Below, one piece after another: positions 41,019-49,192 of a stretch of 64,000 nt of DNA. The notes below the pieces were generated by a model. The model saw only the letters and a list, made by a program, of their open reading frames with translations. It did not search any database and had not been told where the DNA came from. The translations under genes and the position numbers were made by a program. Source of the stretch: SKPT01 sp040905445 (GTDB lineage: Bacteria; Planctomycetota; Phycisphaerae; Phycisphaerales; Phycisphaeraceae); NCBI GenBank assembly GCA_040905445.1, contig JBBDRN010000025.1, positions 1 to 64,000 on the forward strand, given 5' to 3'. Every line of letters begins with the position of its first letter. Position 1 is the stretch's first letter.

Positions 41019-43523
41019 CTATGGCGCGTAGCGCAGGGTCGTCGTCAGGCCTTCGCGCGAGTGGGGGCCGACCTGCACGGTGAACTCGCCCGGCTCGACG
41101 CGCCAGCCTGGTTTGTCGACGTCGTAGAACGCCAGGTCGCGCTCCGTCAGCCGCAGCGTGACCGTCTTCGTCTCGCCGGGGTCGAGCGTGATTTTTTCAA
41201 AGCCCTTGAGCTCGCGCACCGGCCGGGGCACGCTTGCCTCGACGTCGCCGACATATAACTGCACGACGTCACTGCCCGCGCGATCGCCGGTGTTGGTCAC
41301 GTCCACCTGTACGTCGACGGTCTCGCGTGGGCGCATCGTCTTGCTGGCGAGGCGGAGATTGTCATAGGCGAAGCGCGTGTAGGAGAGGCCGAAGCCGAAG
41401 GGGAAGCTCGGCTGGATGTCGTGCTTGTCGTAGTGGCGGTAGCCGACGAACACACCTTCTTCGTAAAGCGCCTTGCCGTCGACGCCCGGGTAGCGGCGTT
41501 CATCGTGCGTGGGGTTGTCCTCGAGTCGGCGCGGCAGCGTGTCGGGGAGGCGGCCGGAAGGGTTGACTTCACCCAGCAAAATGCGGGCAAGCGCATTGCC
41601 GCCCTCCTGGCCTGGGTACCAGGCTTCGATGAGCGCGGGGACGCTGGCCAGCCACGGCTCCATGCCGATCGGCGTGCCGTTGAAGAGCACGACGGCGGCG
41701 TTGGCGTTGGCCTTGGCGACGGCGTTGATAAGGTCGGTCTGCGCCTGGGGCAGCTCGAACTGCTCGCGATCGTGCGTGCCGCCTTCGAACGTGTTGGAGA
41801 TACCGACGAACAGCACGGCCGCGTCGGCGCTGCTCGCGGCGGCGACGGCCTTGGCGATCGTGTCGCCGCCGAAGGGCGTCTGCCATTCCAGCCGCATCGC
41901 CGCCTTATTGCCGATTTTGCGATACTCGAGTCGAATCGGCACGCGGCCGGCCTCTTCGAAATGCTGCTCGATGGAGCGGGACTGGGCGCGGTAGCGGGCC
42001 TCGAAGTTCTTCTCGTCGTCGACCTCCCACGCGTCGAGCACCAGTGCGCCCGCGATGTACAGCCGGCAGGCGCCGTCCTGGAAGCTGCCGCCGAGCTTGT
42101 AGTCGCCCGCGGTCGGCACGTTGAGGTAGCCGGTCCACCGGGCGGCCCAGTCGTTCTTGGGCATGTTCTCGCCCGGCGCGTTCCAGCCCCAGGAGAAGTC
42201 GACCTCGCCGTCGGTTCGCGTGAGTCCTGGCGTGGCGTTGAGGTCGTGTTTGGGAAAGTAGGCGGCGTCGAGGCCGGGCTTGTCGTCGCTGGTGAGGAGG
42301 TGCTCGCTGGTGATGCCTTCGAGGCCGCCGAGCAGGCTGCAGCCTTCTTCGTAGACGAGTTCGACGTGGTCGGGCAGGTGGTTCTTGAGACCTTCGTAGG
42401 GGCTGACGGTGTAGAAGGGTGTCACGGACGCGCTGCCGCCGCCGCCGATGCGGGCGACGCGGGCGTTGGGTCCTATGACGGCCAGGCGCTTGATGCGCGA
42501 CGCGTCGAGCGGCAGGACACGGTTGTCGTTCTTAAGCAGCACGACCGCTTCCTCGGCCACCTCGCGGGCGAGCGCGCGGTGGCGCGGCGAATCGAGCTCG
42601 GACGGAAGCTCCGGCTGGGGGACATCGATGAGGCCGCTGCGCACGATGGCCCGCAGGATGCGAAGCACCTTGTCGTCGAGCTCCGTTTCGCTGAGCTCGC
42701 CCGCGTTGATGCCGGCGACCACGGCGGCGCGGGTCATGATCTTGCCGGGGCCGGGCATTTCGAGATCGAGCCCGGCGTGGAACGACTGCATGCTCGTCGT
42801 GGCGCGCCAATCGGAGACAATGAAGCCTTCGAAGCCCCACTCGTTCTTGGCGATGTCGCGCAGGAGGTGCTCATGCTCGGACGTGTACGTGCCGTTGAGC
42901 AGGTTGTAGGAGGTCATCATGGACCAGGGCTTGGCCTCTTTGACGGCCATCTCGAAGCCGGGGAGGTAGATCTCGCGGAGCGTGCGCTCGTCGAGCTCGG
43001 CGCTGGTCTTGTGCTGGGCTTTTTGCTGGTTGTTGGCGGCGAGCGCCTTGATGCACGCGGCGACGCGCTGCGACTGCACGCCCTGACAGAAGGCGGTGGC
43101 CATGCGGCCGACGAGGTAGGGATCTTCGGAGTAGGTCTCGTAGTTTCGGCCGTTGACCGGCGTGCGGTGGATGTTGATCATCGGCGCGAGGAAGACGGCG
43201 TTCTTGCGCGCCCGCGCTTCGCGCGCCATCGCGGCGGCGGCGCGTTCGATGAGCTGCGGGTTCCACGTCGCGGCCTGCGTGATGCCGGTGGGAAAGCAGG
43301 TGGCGGGGCCGATGACGTCGCCCGTGACCGTCACGCCGTGCCCGCCGTCCGAGCAGCGCAGGGCGGGGACGCCGAGGCGCTCGATGGGCTCGAGGTGCCA
43401 GAAGTCGCGGCCGGTGAGCATCGCCGCCTTTTCCTCGAGCGTCATGCGATCGAGCAGATCGCGCGTCCGCGTGTCGACATCAAGCTCCGGGTTCTGGTAG
43501 GTCTGCACCGTCTCGGTCGTCAT
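41019..43523 (-). CDS. Glycoside hydrolase family 3 (beta-glucosidase-like) with PA14 insertion
   Basis: 834 residues, no signal peptide, so cytosolic. Order: GH3 N-domain (about 15-300), C-domain split by a PA14 module (about 415-548, AYFPKHDLNATPG...AARWTGYLNVPTAGDYKLGG), then a fibronectin III-like domain (about 710-834). The nucleophile is Asp238 in GFIVSDWRA. The usual KHF/KHY substrate motif reads IKALAANNQQ, so the conserved His is Ala. ATG at 43523 has GAGG 7 nt upstream and is preferred to a TTG 6 nt before. Substrate not readable; likely a beta-linked gluco-oligosaccharide. The stop lies 8 nt from the repeat nest. Confidence 0.92.
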   Translation of the reverse strand: MTTETVQTYQNPELDVDTRTRDLLDRMTLEEKAAMLTGRDFWHLEPIERLGVPALRCSDGGHGVTVTGDVIGPATCFPTGITQAATWNPQLIERAAAAMAREARARKNAVFLAPMINIHRTPVNGRNYETYSEDPYLVGRMATAFCQGVQSQRVAACIKALAANNQQKAQHKTSAELDERTLREIYLPGFEMAVKEAKPWSMMTSYNLLNGTYTSEHEHLLRDIAKNEWGFEGFIVSDWRATTSMQSFHAGLDLEMPGPGKIMTRAAVVAGINAGELSETELDDKVLRILRAIVRSGLIDVPQPELPSELDSPRHRALAREVAEEAVVLLKNDNRVLPLDASRIKRLAVIGPNARVARIGGGGSASVTPFYTVSPYEGLKNHLPDHVELVYEEGCSLLGGLEGITSEHLLTSDDKPGLDAAYFPKHDLNATPGLTRTDGEVDFSWGWNAPGENMPKNDWAARWTGYLNVPTAGDYKLGGSFQDGACRLYIAGALVLDAWEVDDEKNFEARYRAQSRSIEQHFEEAGRVPIRLEYRKIGNKAAMRLEWQTPFGGDTIAKAVAAASSADAAVLFVGISNTFEGGTHDREQFELPQAQTDLINAVAKANANAAVVLFNGTPIGMEPWLASVPALIEAWYPGQEGGNALARILLGEVNPSGRLPDTLPRRLEDNPTHDERRYPGVDGKALYEEGVFVGYRHYDKHDIQPSFPFGFGLSYTRFAYDNLRLASKTMRPRETVDVQVDVTNTGDRAGSDVVQLYVGDVEASVPRPVRELKGFEKITLDPGETKTVTLRLTERDLAFYDVDKPGWRVEPGEFTVQVGPHSREGLTTTLRYAP

Positions 43524-43537
43524 GGTCAATCCTCAAT

Positions 43538-43608
43538 GTAGGGTCCGCTTTGCGGACCATTCCGGTCGCATCCCCCGGGAGAAGGAGGTCCGCACAGCGG
43601 ATCCTACG
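43538..43608. repeat. GTAGGGTCCGC inverted-repeat element, copy 3
   Basis: Left arm 43538-43559 (CTT in place of CTG at its centre), right arm 43586-43608 (GATCC in place of GACCC). The TAG at its right end (minus strand 43606-43604) is the stop codon of the phosphoglucose isomerase gene. Confidence 0.92.
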
Positions 43609-44431
43609 GGACGAAGCCGTGCCACACGTTTTCGGCCCGCGCGGGCTCGGGCACGAACATGAAGCGGTCGCGGTCGGTGTCGAACTGCTCGTAGATCGGC
43701 TTGCCGGGCTCGATGCCGAGCGTCGTGTACTTCTCGGGAACCTTGCACACGAGCTCGCGGCGGTCGTAGCGGTCGTTCGGCTGCCAGGTCAGCGCGTCGT
43801 CGTCGTCGACGAGCGGGAACCACGCCAGGCCGCCATGCGCCCGCACGCCGTCGTAGACGAAGCCGTAGTCGCGGTCGCACCACGCGCCGAACGTCAGCGG
43901 CTGGTCGACGTCCGCGCTGATCGTCGCGTGGGCCCAGCCGGGCGGGACGATCACCACCTCGCCCGGGCCGACCTCGACGGCGAAGCAGCGGCCGGGGTCG
44001 TCGCCGTCGCTCTCCTGCATCAGGATCACCGCGCGGCCGGACCAGACCTCGTAGACCTCGGGTGTGGACCAGCCGACGCGCGGGCTGAGCTTGTGGACGT
44101 GCCCCTGCGAGCGCACGGGCTCAGGCCCAAGGCGGCCGGCGGCGTAGGTCACGACGCCGAAGAGCAGGTGCCGATGCTCGAGCTCCGCGCGATGCACCGG
44201 GCGGCCGACGTCCATGGCGATCGCGTACACCGGGTCCGGCCCGTCGCAGTCGGGCTCGCGCAGCGAGGGGCGGATGGCGTCGAGGCGGCGCAGCTCGGGC
44301 GCGGGGCCGAAGCAGTCGGAGCCGTAGGCGAAGCCCAGCGGCGAGGTCGTCGCGTGCAGGTCGAGGCCCCAGGTTGTCAGGTCGACGTTGGTCATGTCTG
44401 CGTCTTTCATCGTCGCGCGCGGCGCGTTCAT
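43604..44431 (-). CDS. Glucose-6-phosphate isomerase, cupin (archaeal-type) family
   Basis: 275 residues. Cupin-type PGI: RSQGHVHKLSPRVGWSTPEVYEVWSG supplies the metal-binding His and Glu residues, followed by GEVVIVPPGWAHATISADVDQPLTFGAW with the last His. Interconverts glucose-6-P and fructose-6-P with a bound metal ion. ATG at 44431 overlaps the stop of the upstream mannose-6-phosphate isomerase-like gene (ATGA); ATGs 21 and 39 nt later are also possible. The stop codon is inside repeat element 3. Confidence 0.83.
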   Translation of the reverse strand: MNAPRATMKDADMTNVDLTTWGLDLHATTSPLGFAYGSDCFGPAPELRRLDAIRPSLREPDCDGPDPVYAIAMDVGRPVHRAELEHRHLLFGVVTYAAGRLGPEPVRSQGHVHKLSPRVGWSTPEVYEVWSGRAVILMQESDGDDPGRCFAVEVGPGEVVIVPPGWAHATISADVDQPLTFGAWCDRDYGFVYDGVRAHGGLAWFPLVDDDDALTWQPNDRYDRRELVCKVPEKYTTLGIEPGKPIYEQFDTDRDRFMFVPEPARAENVWHGFVP

Positions 44432-46188
44432 CGCACGTATGCCTTCATCGTCGCGCAGCGCTGCCCTTCGCCCTTGCCGTGCGGGCGGATGGTGTAGCGC
44501 CCGACGCTCGCGGGAACGATGAACGTCTCGGCGTAATGCACGATGAAAGGCTCGAAGGCGTGGTTGGGGCATTCGACGATCGCCTCCTCGCCCTCGACGA
44601 GGTTAAGGACGTTGACGCCGCCGGCCGTGTCGTGCGGCACCTTGCCGGTGAACCAGTGTCGGCGGGTCTCGATGAACTCGCGCTCGTGCAGGCCGGTGCG
44701 CTCTTCGCACCAGCCTTCGCCCTCGGCGACGACTTCGACGCGGTTGATCAACTCGCGCTCGACCCACGGGGCGGTGCGGTCCCACGCGATGTTGGCCTGG
44801 CCGTGGGCGATGTTGATCGGGCGCGGCAGGCCGTCGAGCCCGAGCCGGCCCCAGTCCCAGAGCTTGAAGGTGAAGATGTAGGGCGTGGCGCTGATCTCCA
44901 GCACCATGCTGCCGCGGCCCGAGCAGTGGACCGTGCCCGCGGGGATGAGGAAATGATCGTGCTTCTTCGCCGGCCAGCGCGCGGCGAACTGGTCGGCGTC
45001 GAAGGGCTCGTCGCCCGCCTGGGCGCGCTTGAGCGCGGCGATCATCTCGTCCGGGTCGACACCTTCTTTCACGCCGAGGTACACGGTCGCCTCGTCGTCG
45101 GCGTCGAGCATGTAGTAGCTCTCATCCTGCGTGTAGTGCATGCCGAACGCGTTCTGCACGTATTCGGTGAGCGGATGCACCTGGAAGGAGAGGTGGCCGC
45201 CCTCGATCGTGTCGAGGAAGTCGAAGCGGATGGGGAACTCAGTGCCGAAGCGGCCATGCACGCGGTCGCCCAGCAGCTCGCGCGGATGGCGGAAGACGAC
45301 GTTGATGGACGGGAGCTCGAACCGCGCATCGCCGAGGCCCAGCAGGAGGCTGTTCTCCTCGGGCACACAGTCAAAGCCCCAGGCGTAGTTCTCCGCCGAG
45401 CGGTCCATGTCGAACGCCTCTTTCATCCACTGGCCGCCCCACGGGCCGGGGTCGAAGAAGGGCACGACGCGGAACGGCTGGGTCGCGGCGCGGGCGAGGC
45501 CGGCGCGGATCGTGTCGCCGGCCGCGAGCTTCGGCGCGGCGGGATCGGTGGCGGGGGCGGTGGTGTCGAGGGCGAAGTCCATGCGCGCCAGCAGCGGCTG
45601 CTTCCAGCGGTCGCAGACGCGCCAGTCGATGAAGAAGCTGCGCTTGTATTGCAGGCTGGCCTTGAGCTCGTGGTTGTCGACGCCGAGGTTGGCGATTTCG
45701 CTCCTGCGCTGGCGCTGCTGCGCCTCCCAGCGGGGCATGTCGGCGTAGCAGAGCACGTCGCCGGGGTGGATCATGGCGGCGCCGCAGCCGACGATGAGCA
45801 CGAGGCCATCTTTTGCACCCGCGACACGATCGCGCAGCCGCGCGAGCTTCGCGTCGTCGAAGAAATGCGGGAGGGTGAGGCCCGAGAGGTAGCCGAAGAC
45901 GGGATCATCGCCGCCGAGGAATGGGGCGACGAGCTCGTCGATTGCGGCGGCGGGCTTCATGGCGTCGCGGGCGTCGAGGGTGAGGGTGGGGTTGAGGCGG
46001 GTGGCGAGCTCGTCGCGGACGGCGTCTTCAAAAACGCCGGTGTAGCAGTCGACCACCAGCACCCCCCCGCCACCGCCGCGCCGGCGCACCACCGCACCCA
46101 GCGCGTCGGCGATCGCATCCCAGCCCTGGACGCACTCGCCGCCGGGCACGGCGACATATGGAAACTTGTCGTAATTCGGCTTTCGCAT
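44428..46188 (-). CDS. Class I mannose-6-phosphate isomerase with N-terminal extra domain
   Basis: 586 residues; AGGA 6 nt before the ATG. The C-terminal 350 residues carry the type I PMI zinc site: SFQVHP (Gln and His, about 333), TQDESYYML (Glu, about 354) and AGTVHCSG (His, about 420). The first about 200 residues (GWDAIADALGAVVRRR, VLVVDCYTGVFEDAVRDEL, LVLIVGCGAAMIHPGDVLCYADMPRWE) resemble a phosphoribulokinase/uridine-kinase-like fold but show no P-loop. Converts mannose-6-P to fructose-6-P. With PGI, ROK kinase and GH3 it forms a leftward sugar cassette. Confidence 0.87.
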   Translation of the reverse strand: MRKPNYDKFPYVAVPGGECVQGWDAIADALGAVVRRRGGGGGVLVVDCYTGVFEDAVRDELATRLNPTLTLDARDAMKPAAAIDELVAPFLGGDDPVFGYLSGLTLPHFFDDAKLARLRDRVAGAKDGLVLIVGCGAAMIHPGDVLCYADMPRWEAQQRQRRSEIANLGVDNHELKASLQYKRSFFIDWRVCDRWKQPLLARMDFALDTTAPATDPAAPKLAAGDTIRAGLARAATQPFRVVPFFDPGPWGGQWMKEAFDMDRSAENYAWGFDCVPEENSLLLGLGDARFELPSINVVFRHPRELLGDRVHGRFGTEFPIRFDFLDTIEGGHLSFQVHPLTEYVQNAFGMHYTQDESYYMLDADDEATVYLGVKEGVDPDEMIAALKRAQAGDEPFDADQFAARWPAKKHDHFLIPAGTVHCSGRGSMVLEISATPYIFTFKLWDWGRLGLDGLPRPINIAHGQANIAWDRTAPWVERELINRVEVVAEGEGWCEERTGLHEREFIETRRHWFTGKVPHDTAGGVNVLNLVEGEEAIVECPNHAFEPFIVHYAETFIVPASVGRYTIRPHGKGEGQRCATMKAYVR

Positions 46189-46235
46189 CAAATCCTGCCT
46201 TGGGTGGATCGTTTCAAAACGTGAGGCGTTTGGAC

Positions 46236-46323
46236 AACCGCGAAGGGGCGAAGGAGGCGAGGGGGAGGGAATTGGGCCAAGGTTTTTTAAAAACTTCGCT
46301 TTCTTCGCCCCTTCGCGGTTCAA
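46236..46323. repeat. Inverted repeat, 'cgaagg' family
   Basis: AACCGCGAAGGGGCGAAG (46236-46253) and its exact complement (46303-46320), with further partial pairing inside. Same family as 702-806 and 40803-40897. Confidence 0.8.
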
Positions 46324-46406
46324 CTGGTTTGCCCGTGACGGCGGCGTCGCGCGTCGTTCGTGGTGGGTTGCGCTTCACTTCACCCACCCTACGTCAGGCG
46401 CGTGCC

Positions 46407-47396
46407 TCATCCGCTGCTCTGCGTCTCTGTGCCTCTGTGGTTCTTCTCCACCAGCCATTCGCAGGCGACAAGGGCGGCGTCGTCGCCGAGTCGGCCGCGC
46501 ACGAGCTCGACGCGGTGGCGGGGTGTCCAGGCGTACTGGTCGACGTATCGCTGCATCGCAGGCAGCAGATCGTCGCTGGCGGCGATTCCCCCGCCGACGA
46601 CGATGCGTTCGGGGTCGAATGCGTGGACGAGGTTGACCGCGAGCGCCGCCCAGACGTTCAAGCTGTGGTCGCGCAGGGCGGCGGCGCAGGTGTCGCCGCG
46701 CTTGGCCCAGTCGAAGACGGCGCGGTAGTCGAGGATCGTTTCGCCGGCGAGCGCGCTGGTGGCGAGGTCGTCGCGGGTCTGGGCGAGGGCGGCGAGGACG
46801 TCGGTGGAGGCCTCGGCCTCGGCGCAGCCGATGTTGCCGCAGGTGCAACGGCGGCCGGCGTAGTCGACGGTCAGGTGGCCGCCGAGGATGGTCGCCTGCC
46901 CGTGGGCGCCGCGGAGGACGCGGCCTTCGACGACGGCGGCGACGCCGATGCCGGTGCCGAGGGTGATCATGGCGATGTTGTCGCATCCGCGGCCGGCGCC
47001 GTGGCGCCACTCGCCGATGAGGGCCATGCGGGCGTCGTTGTCCATCGCCAGCGGCAGGTTGAAGCACTGGCGGGCCCACGCGCCGAGGTCGAGTTGTGTC
47101 GCGTCGTCATACTTGGCGTTGATCGCGAGCACGCGACCGGCGTGGGGGTCGATGATGCCGGGGATCGAAATCCCCACTCCCGCCACCCCCGCCATCCCCG
47201 CACCCGCCACCCCCGCCACTCGCGCCACACCCGCCTCGTCGCATAGCTCGCGCAGTGCTGCCTCGACGGCCGACAGGCGGGGTCCGAGGCCGTGCGCCGA
47301 CTCGGCGTCGAGGATCCGCCGCGCGAGCACGCGACCGGCCTCGACCACGCCGAGCTTGATCCGCGTCCCTCCAAGATCACACGCCAGGACGGCCAT
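46407..47396 (-). CDS. ROK family sugar kinase (glucokinase-like)
   Basis: 329 residues. N-terminal ATP loop MAVLACDLGGTRIKLGVV, GISIPGIIDP, catalytic Asp in LAMDNDARMALIGEW, GTGIG, and the ROK zinc motif GRRCTCGNIGCAEAEAS. Likely phosphorylates glucose or another hexose. ATG at 47396 is preferred to 47402 because GAGGA then lies 6 nt upstream. The last residues, NHRGTETQSSG, are encoded by the 'accacagaggcacagag' repeat (46417-46445), so the native C-terminus has been replaced or extended by repeat DNA. Confidence 0.91.
   Translation of the reverse strand: MAVLACDLGGTRIKLGVVEAGRVLARRILDAESAHGLGPRLSAVEAALRELCDEAGVARVAGVAGAGMAGVAGVGISIPGIIDPHAGRVLAINAKYDDATQLDLGAWARQCFNLPLAMDNDARMALIGEWRHGAGRGCDNIAMITLGTGIGVAAVVEGRVLRGAHGQATILGGHLTVDYAGRRCTCGNIGCAEAEASTDVLAALAQTRDDLATSALAGETILDYRAVFDWAKRGDTCAAALRDHSLNVWAALAVNLVHAFDPERIVVGGGIAASDDLLPAMQRYVDQYAWTPRHRVELVRGRLGDDAALVACEWLVEKNHRGTETQSSG
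46417..46445. repeat. 'accacagaggcacagag' repeat inside the 3' end of the ROK gene
   Basis: On the minus strand reads AACCACAGAGGCACAGAG and onwards. It matches the family at 35362, 40733 and 40996, but here it is in the reading frame of the ROK kinase. Confidence 0.8.
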
Positions 47397-47528
47397 GGAC
47401 ATTCCTCGGCCCCCGATGCCAGATCGGGCATCCTACCGATTCCGCGGACCGTTCGCCGGCGGGGGTTGGGCAGGAGGCAGGCGGCGCGGTGGTGGGGGCG
47501 GCCGCGTTGCGTTCCGCCGGCGAGGCGG

Positions 47529-47534
47529 GATAAT
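47529..47534 (+). promoter_or_regulatory. -10-like box upstream of rpiB
   Basis: GATAAT, 25 nt before the rpiB ATG. The 163-nt gap to the ROK gene is the only space for divergent promoters. No clear -35 box. Confidence 0.35.
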
Positions 47535-47559
47535 GCGCGTCGAGCAGGAGTTGCGGAAT

Positions 47560-48009
47560 ATGAAGGTAGCTGTCGCTTGCGATCATGGTGGTTTCGCCCT
47601 CAAGGCTGCGCTGGTCGAGTTGGTGCGTGAGCTTGGCCACGAGGTGCTGGACCTCGGCGCTCACCAGCTCGACCCGGCGGACGATTACCCCGACTTCGCC
47701 CGCTACCTCGGGCAGGCGATCCAGCACGGGCAGGCCGAGCGCGGCATCCTGCTGTGCGGCTCGGGCGTCGGCGCGTCCGTCGCCGCCAACAAGCTCGTCG
47801 GCGTCCGCGCCAGCGTCTGTCATGACTGCTACTCCGCTCACCAGGGCGTCGAGCATGACGACATGAACGTCCTCTGCCTCGGGGCGCGGATCATCGGCAT
47901 CGAACTCGCCCGCGAACTGGTCCGCGCCTTTCTTGCCGCGGGCTACAGCGGCGAGGAGCGTCACGACCGGAGGCTCGAAAAGATCAACGCGCTTGAAGAG
48001 CTCGCGTAG
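47560..48009 (+). CDS. rpiB: Ribose-5-phosphate isomerase B family (RpiB/LacAB)
   Basis: 149 residues. MKVAVACDHGGFALK, the catalytic Cys loop GILLCGSGVGASVAANK, and the phosphate-binding HDCYSAHQGVEHDDMNVLCLGARI are intact. Interconverts ribose-5-P and ribulose-5-P. AGGAG is 9 nt before the ATG. The TAG stop (48007-48009) is part of repeat element 4 (48005-48078). Confidence 0.94.
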   Translation: MKVAVACDHGGFALKAALVELVRELGHEVLDLGAHQLDPADDYPDFARYLGQAIQHGQAERGILLCGSGVGASVAANKLVGVRASVCHDCYSAHQGVEHDDMNVLCLGARIIGIELARELVRAFLAAGYSGEERHDRRLEKINALEELA

Positions 48010-48078
48010 GGTCCGCTGTGCCGACCTTTCCCCGCTCGCCACCTGACGTCCCGGAAGGTCCGCACAGCGGACCCTACG
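48005..48078. repeat. GTAGGGTCCGC inverted-repeat element, copy 4
   Basis: Left arm 48005-48028 (one mismatch, GCCGACC for GCGGACC), right arm 48055-48078. The TAG of the left arm is the rpiB stop codon. It lies in the 94-nt gap between rpiB and the convergent PhyH gene. Confidence 0.94.
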
Positions 48079-48103
48079 CGCTGCCCACAAGCGCGCTTGC
48101 CCC

Positions 48104-49054
48104 TCATTTCCATCGGGGTGTCAGCGGCGTCTTGTCGTGCCGCTCGCGCAGCGCCGCGAACACCGCGGGCGAATCGACCACCTCATCCGGCCGCTGCCGG
48201 CTGCGCACCAGGAAGTCCGCTTCGGGTGGGAAGCAGGCGATCGGCACGAAGTCCGGGTCCTCCGGCGACGCCCCGCGCGGCTCGCTCTCGCCCGCCAGCC
48301 GCGTGATGTCCGCATTCGTCGGCAGCGCCGCGCTCTGGTAGCGCAGGTCCATCGACCAGCGCACGCGGTCGGTGCGGTTGTCGAAGCTCACGTGCGGCGT
48401 GCGGTTGGTCAGCAGCAGCGCGCCGCCGCGCGGCACCGGGCAGCAGACTTTCTCCATTCCGGGCGGGAGGTCGGCCTCGTCGATCTCGAGGTACGGCTTG
48501 CCGTCGGCCCAGCGGTGGGGCAGCACCTGGCCCGTGTGGGCGCGGGGGATGACCCACAGGCAGCCGTTCTCCTCCGTCGCGTCGACGAGCGGCAGCCAGA
48601 CGGTGAGCACGAGCGCCTTGTCGCAGTAGGGCTCGAAGTAGGCGGAGTCCTGGTGCCACGGCACTGGGCTCTTGTTGTGGCTGGGGATCTTCGGCCGCAG
48701 GCGGTAGACGCTCGACGCGATCAGCTCCTCGCCGCACAGCGACTCGGCGACGTCGAGCAGCTTGTCGTTGGTGATCAGCTCGAAGAATCCGGGCCCGTTG
48801 AGCCGGCCGTCCCACATGCTCAGCGCCAGCTCGTCGGTCTCCTCGCTGATGCGCGCCATGCGGCGCTCGAAGTCCTCCTCGGCGTAGTCGCGCGAGAGCT
48901 TGCCCTCGGCCATCAGCGTCGCGACGCGCTCGTCGATGGCGCGGTTGATGTCGTCGATGGGCGGCTGCAGGTCCGCGTCGTCGAAGACGTCGGGGACCAT
49001 GAGGTAGCCCTCGCGGTGGAAGAACGCCTTCTGATTCTCGCTCAAGCCGGGCAT
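48104..49054 (-). CDS. Phytanoyl-CoA dioxygenase (PhyH) family protein
   Basis: 316 residues. Fe(II)/2-oxoglutarate oxygenase fold: VPWHQDSAYF gives the HxD iron ligands, TPHVSFDNRTDRVRWSMDLRY the distal His and the 2-oxoglutarate-binding Arg. ATG at 49054 follows GGGAGGCAACC and starts MPGLSENQKAFFHREGYLMVPDVFDD, the typical family start. Hydroxylates an unknown small molecule; not bound to a pathway by its neighbours. Confidence 0.9.
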   Translation of the reverse strand: MPGLSENQKAFFHREGYLMVPDVFDDADLQPPIDDINRAIDERVATLMAEGKLSRDYAEEDFERRMARISEETDELALSMWDGRLNGPGFFELITNDKLLDVAESLCGEELIASSVYRLRPKIPSHNKSPVPWHQDSAYFEPYCDKALVLTVWLPLVDATEENGCLWVIPRAHTGQVLPHRWADGKPYLEIDEADLPPGMEKVCCPVPRGGALLLTNRTPHVSFDNRTDRVRWSMDLRYQSAALPTNADITRLAGESEPRGASPEDPDFVPIACFPPEADFLVRSRQRPDEVVDSPAVFAALRERHDKTPLTPRWK

Positions 49055-49118
49055 GGTTGCCTCCCTATATCTCCGTCGTGGGGCTCCCATCAAGGATACC
49101 CGCTGCGGCCGGCCAAGG

Positions 49119-49192
49119 GTAGGGTCCGCTGTGCGGACCTTCTTCCGTTCGCCACGTACCGCCCCGGAAAGGTCCGCACAGCGGATCCTACG
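49119..49192. repeat. GTAGGGTCCGC inverted-repeat element, copy 5
   Basis: Left arm 49119-49141, right arm 49169-49192 (GATCC variant). The TAG of the right arm (minus strand 49190-49188) is the stop codon of the PHP gene. Confidence 0.94.
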
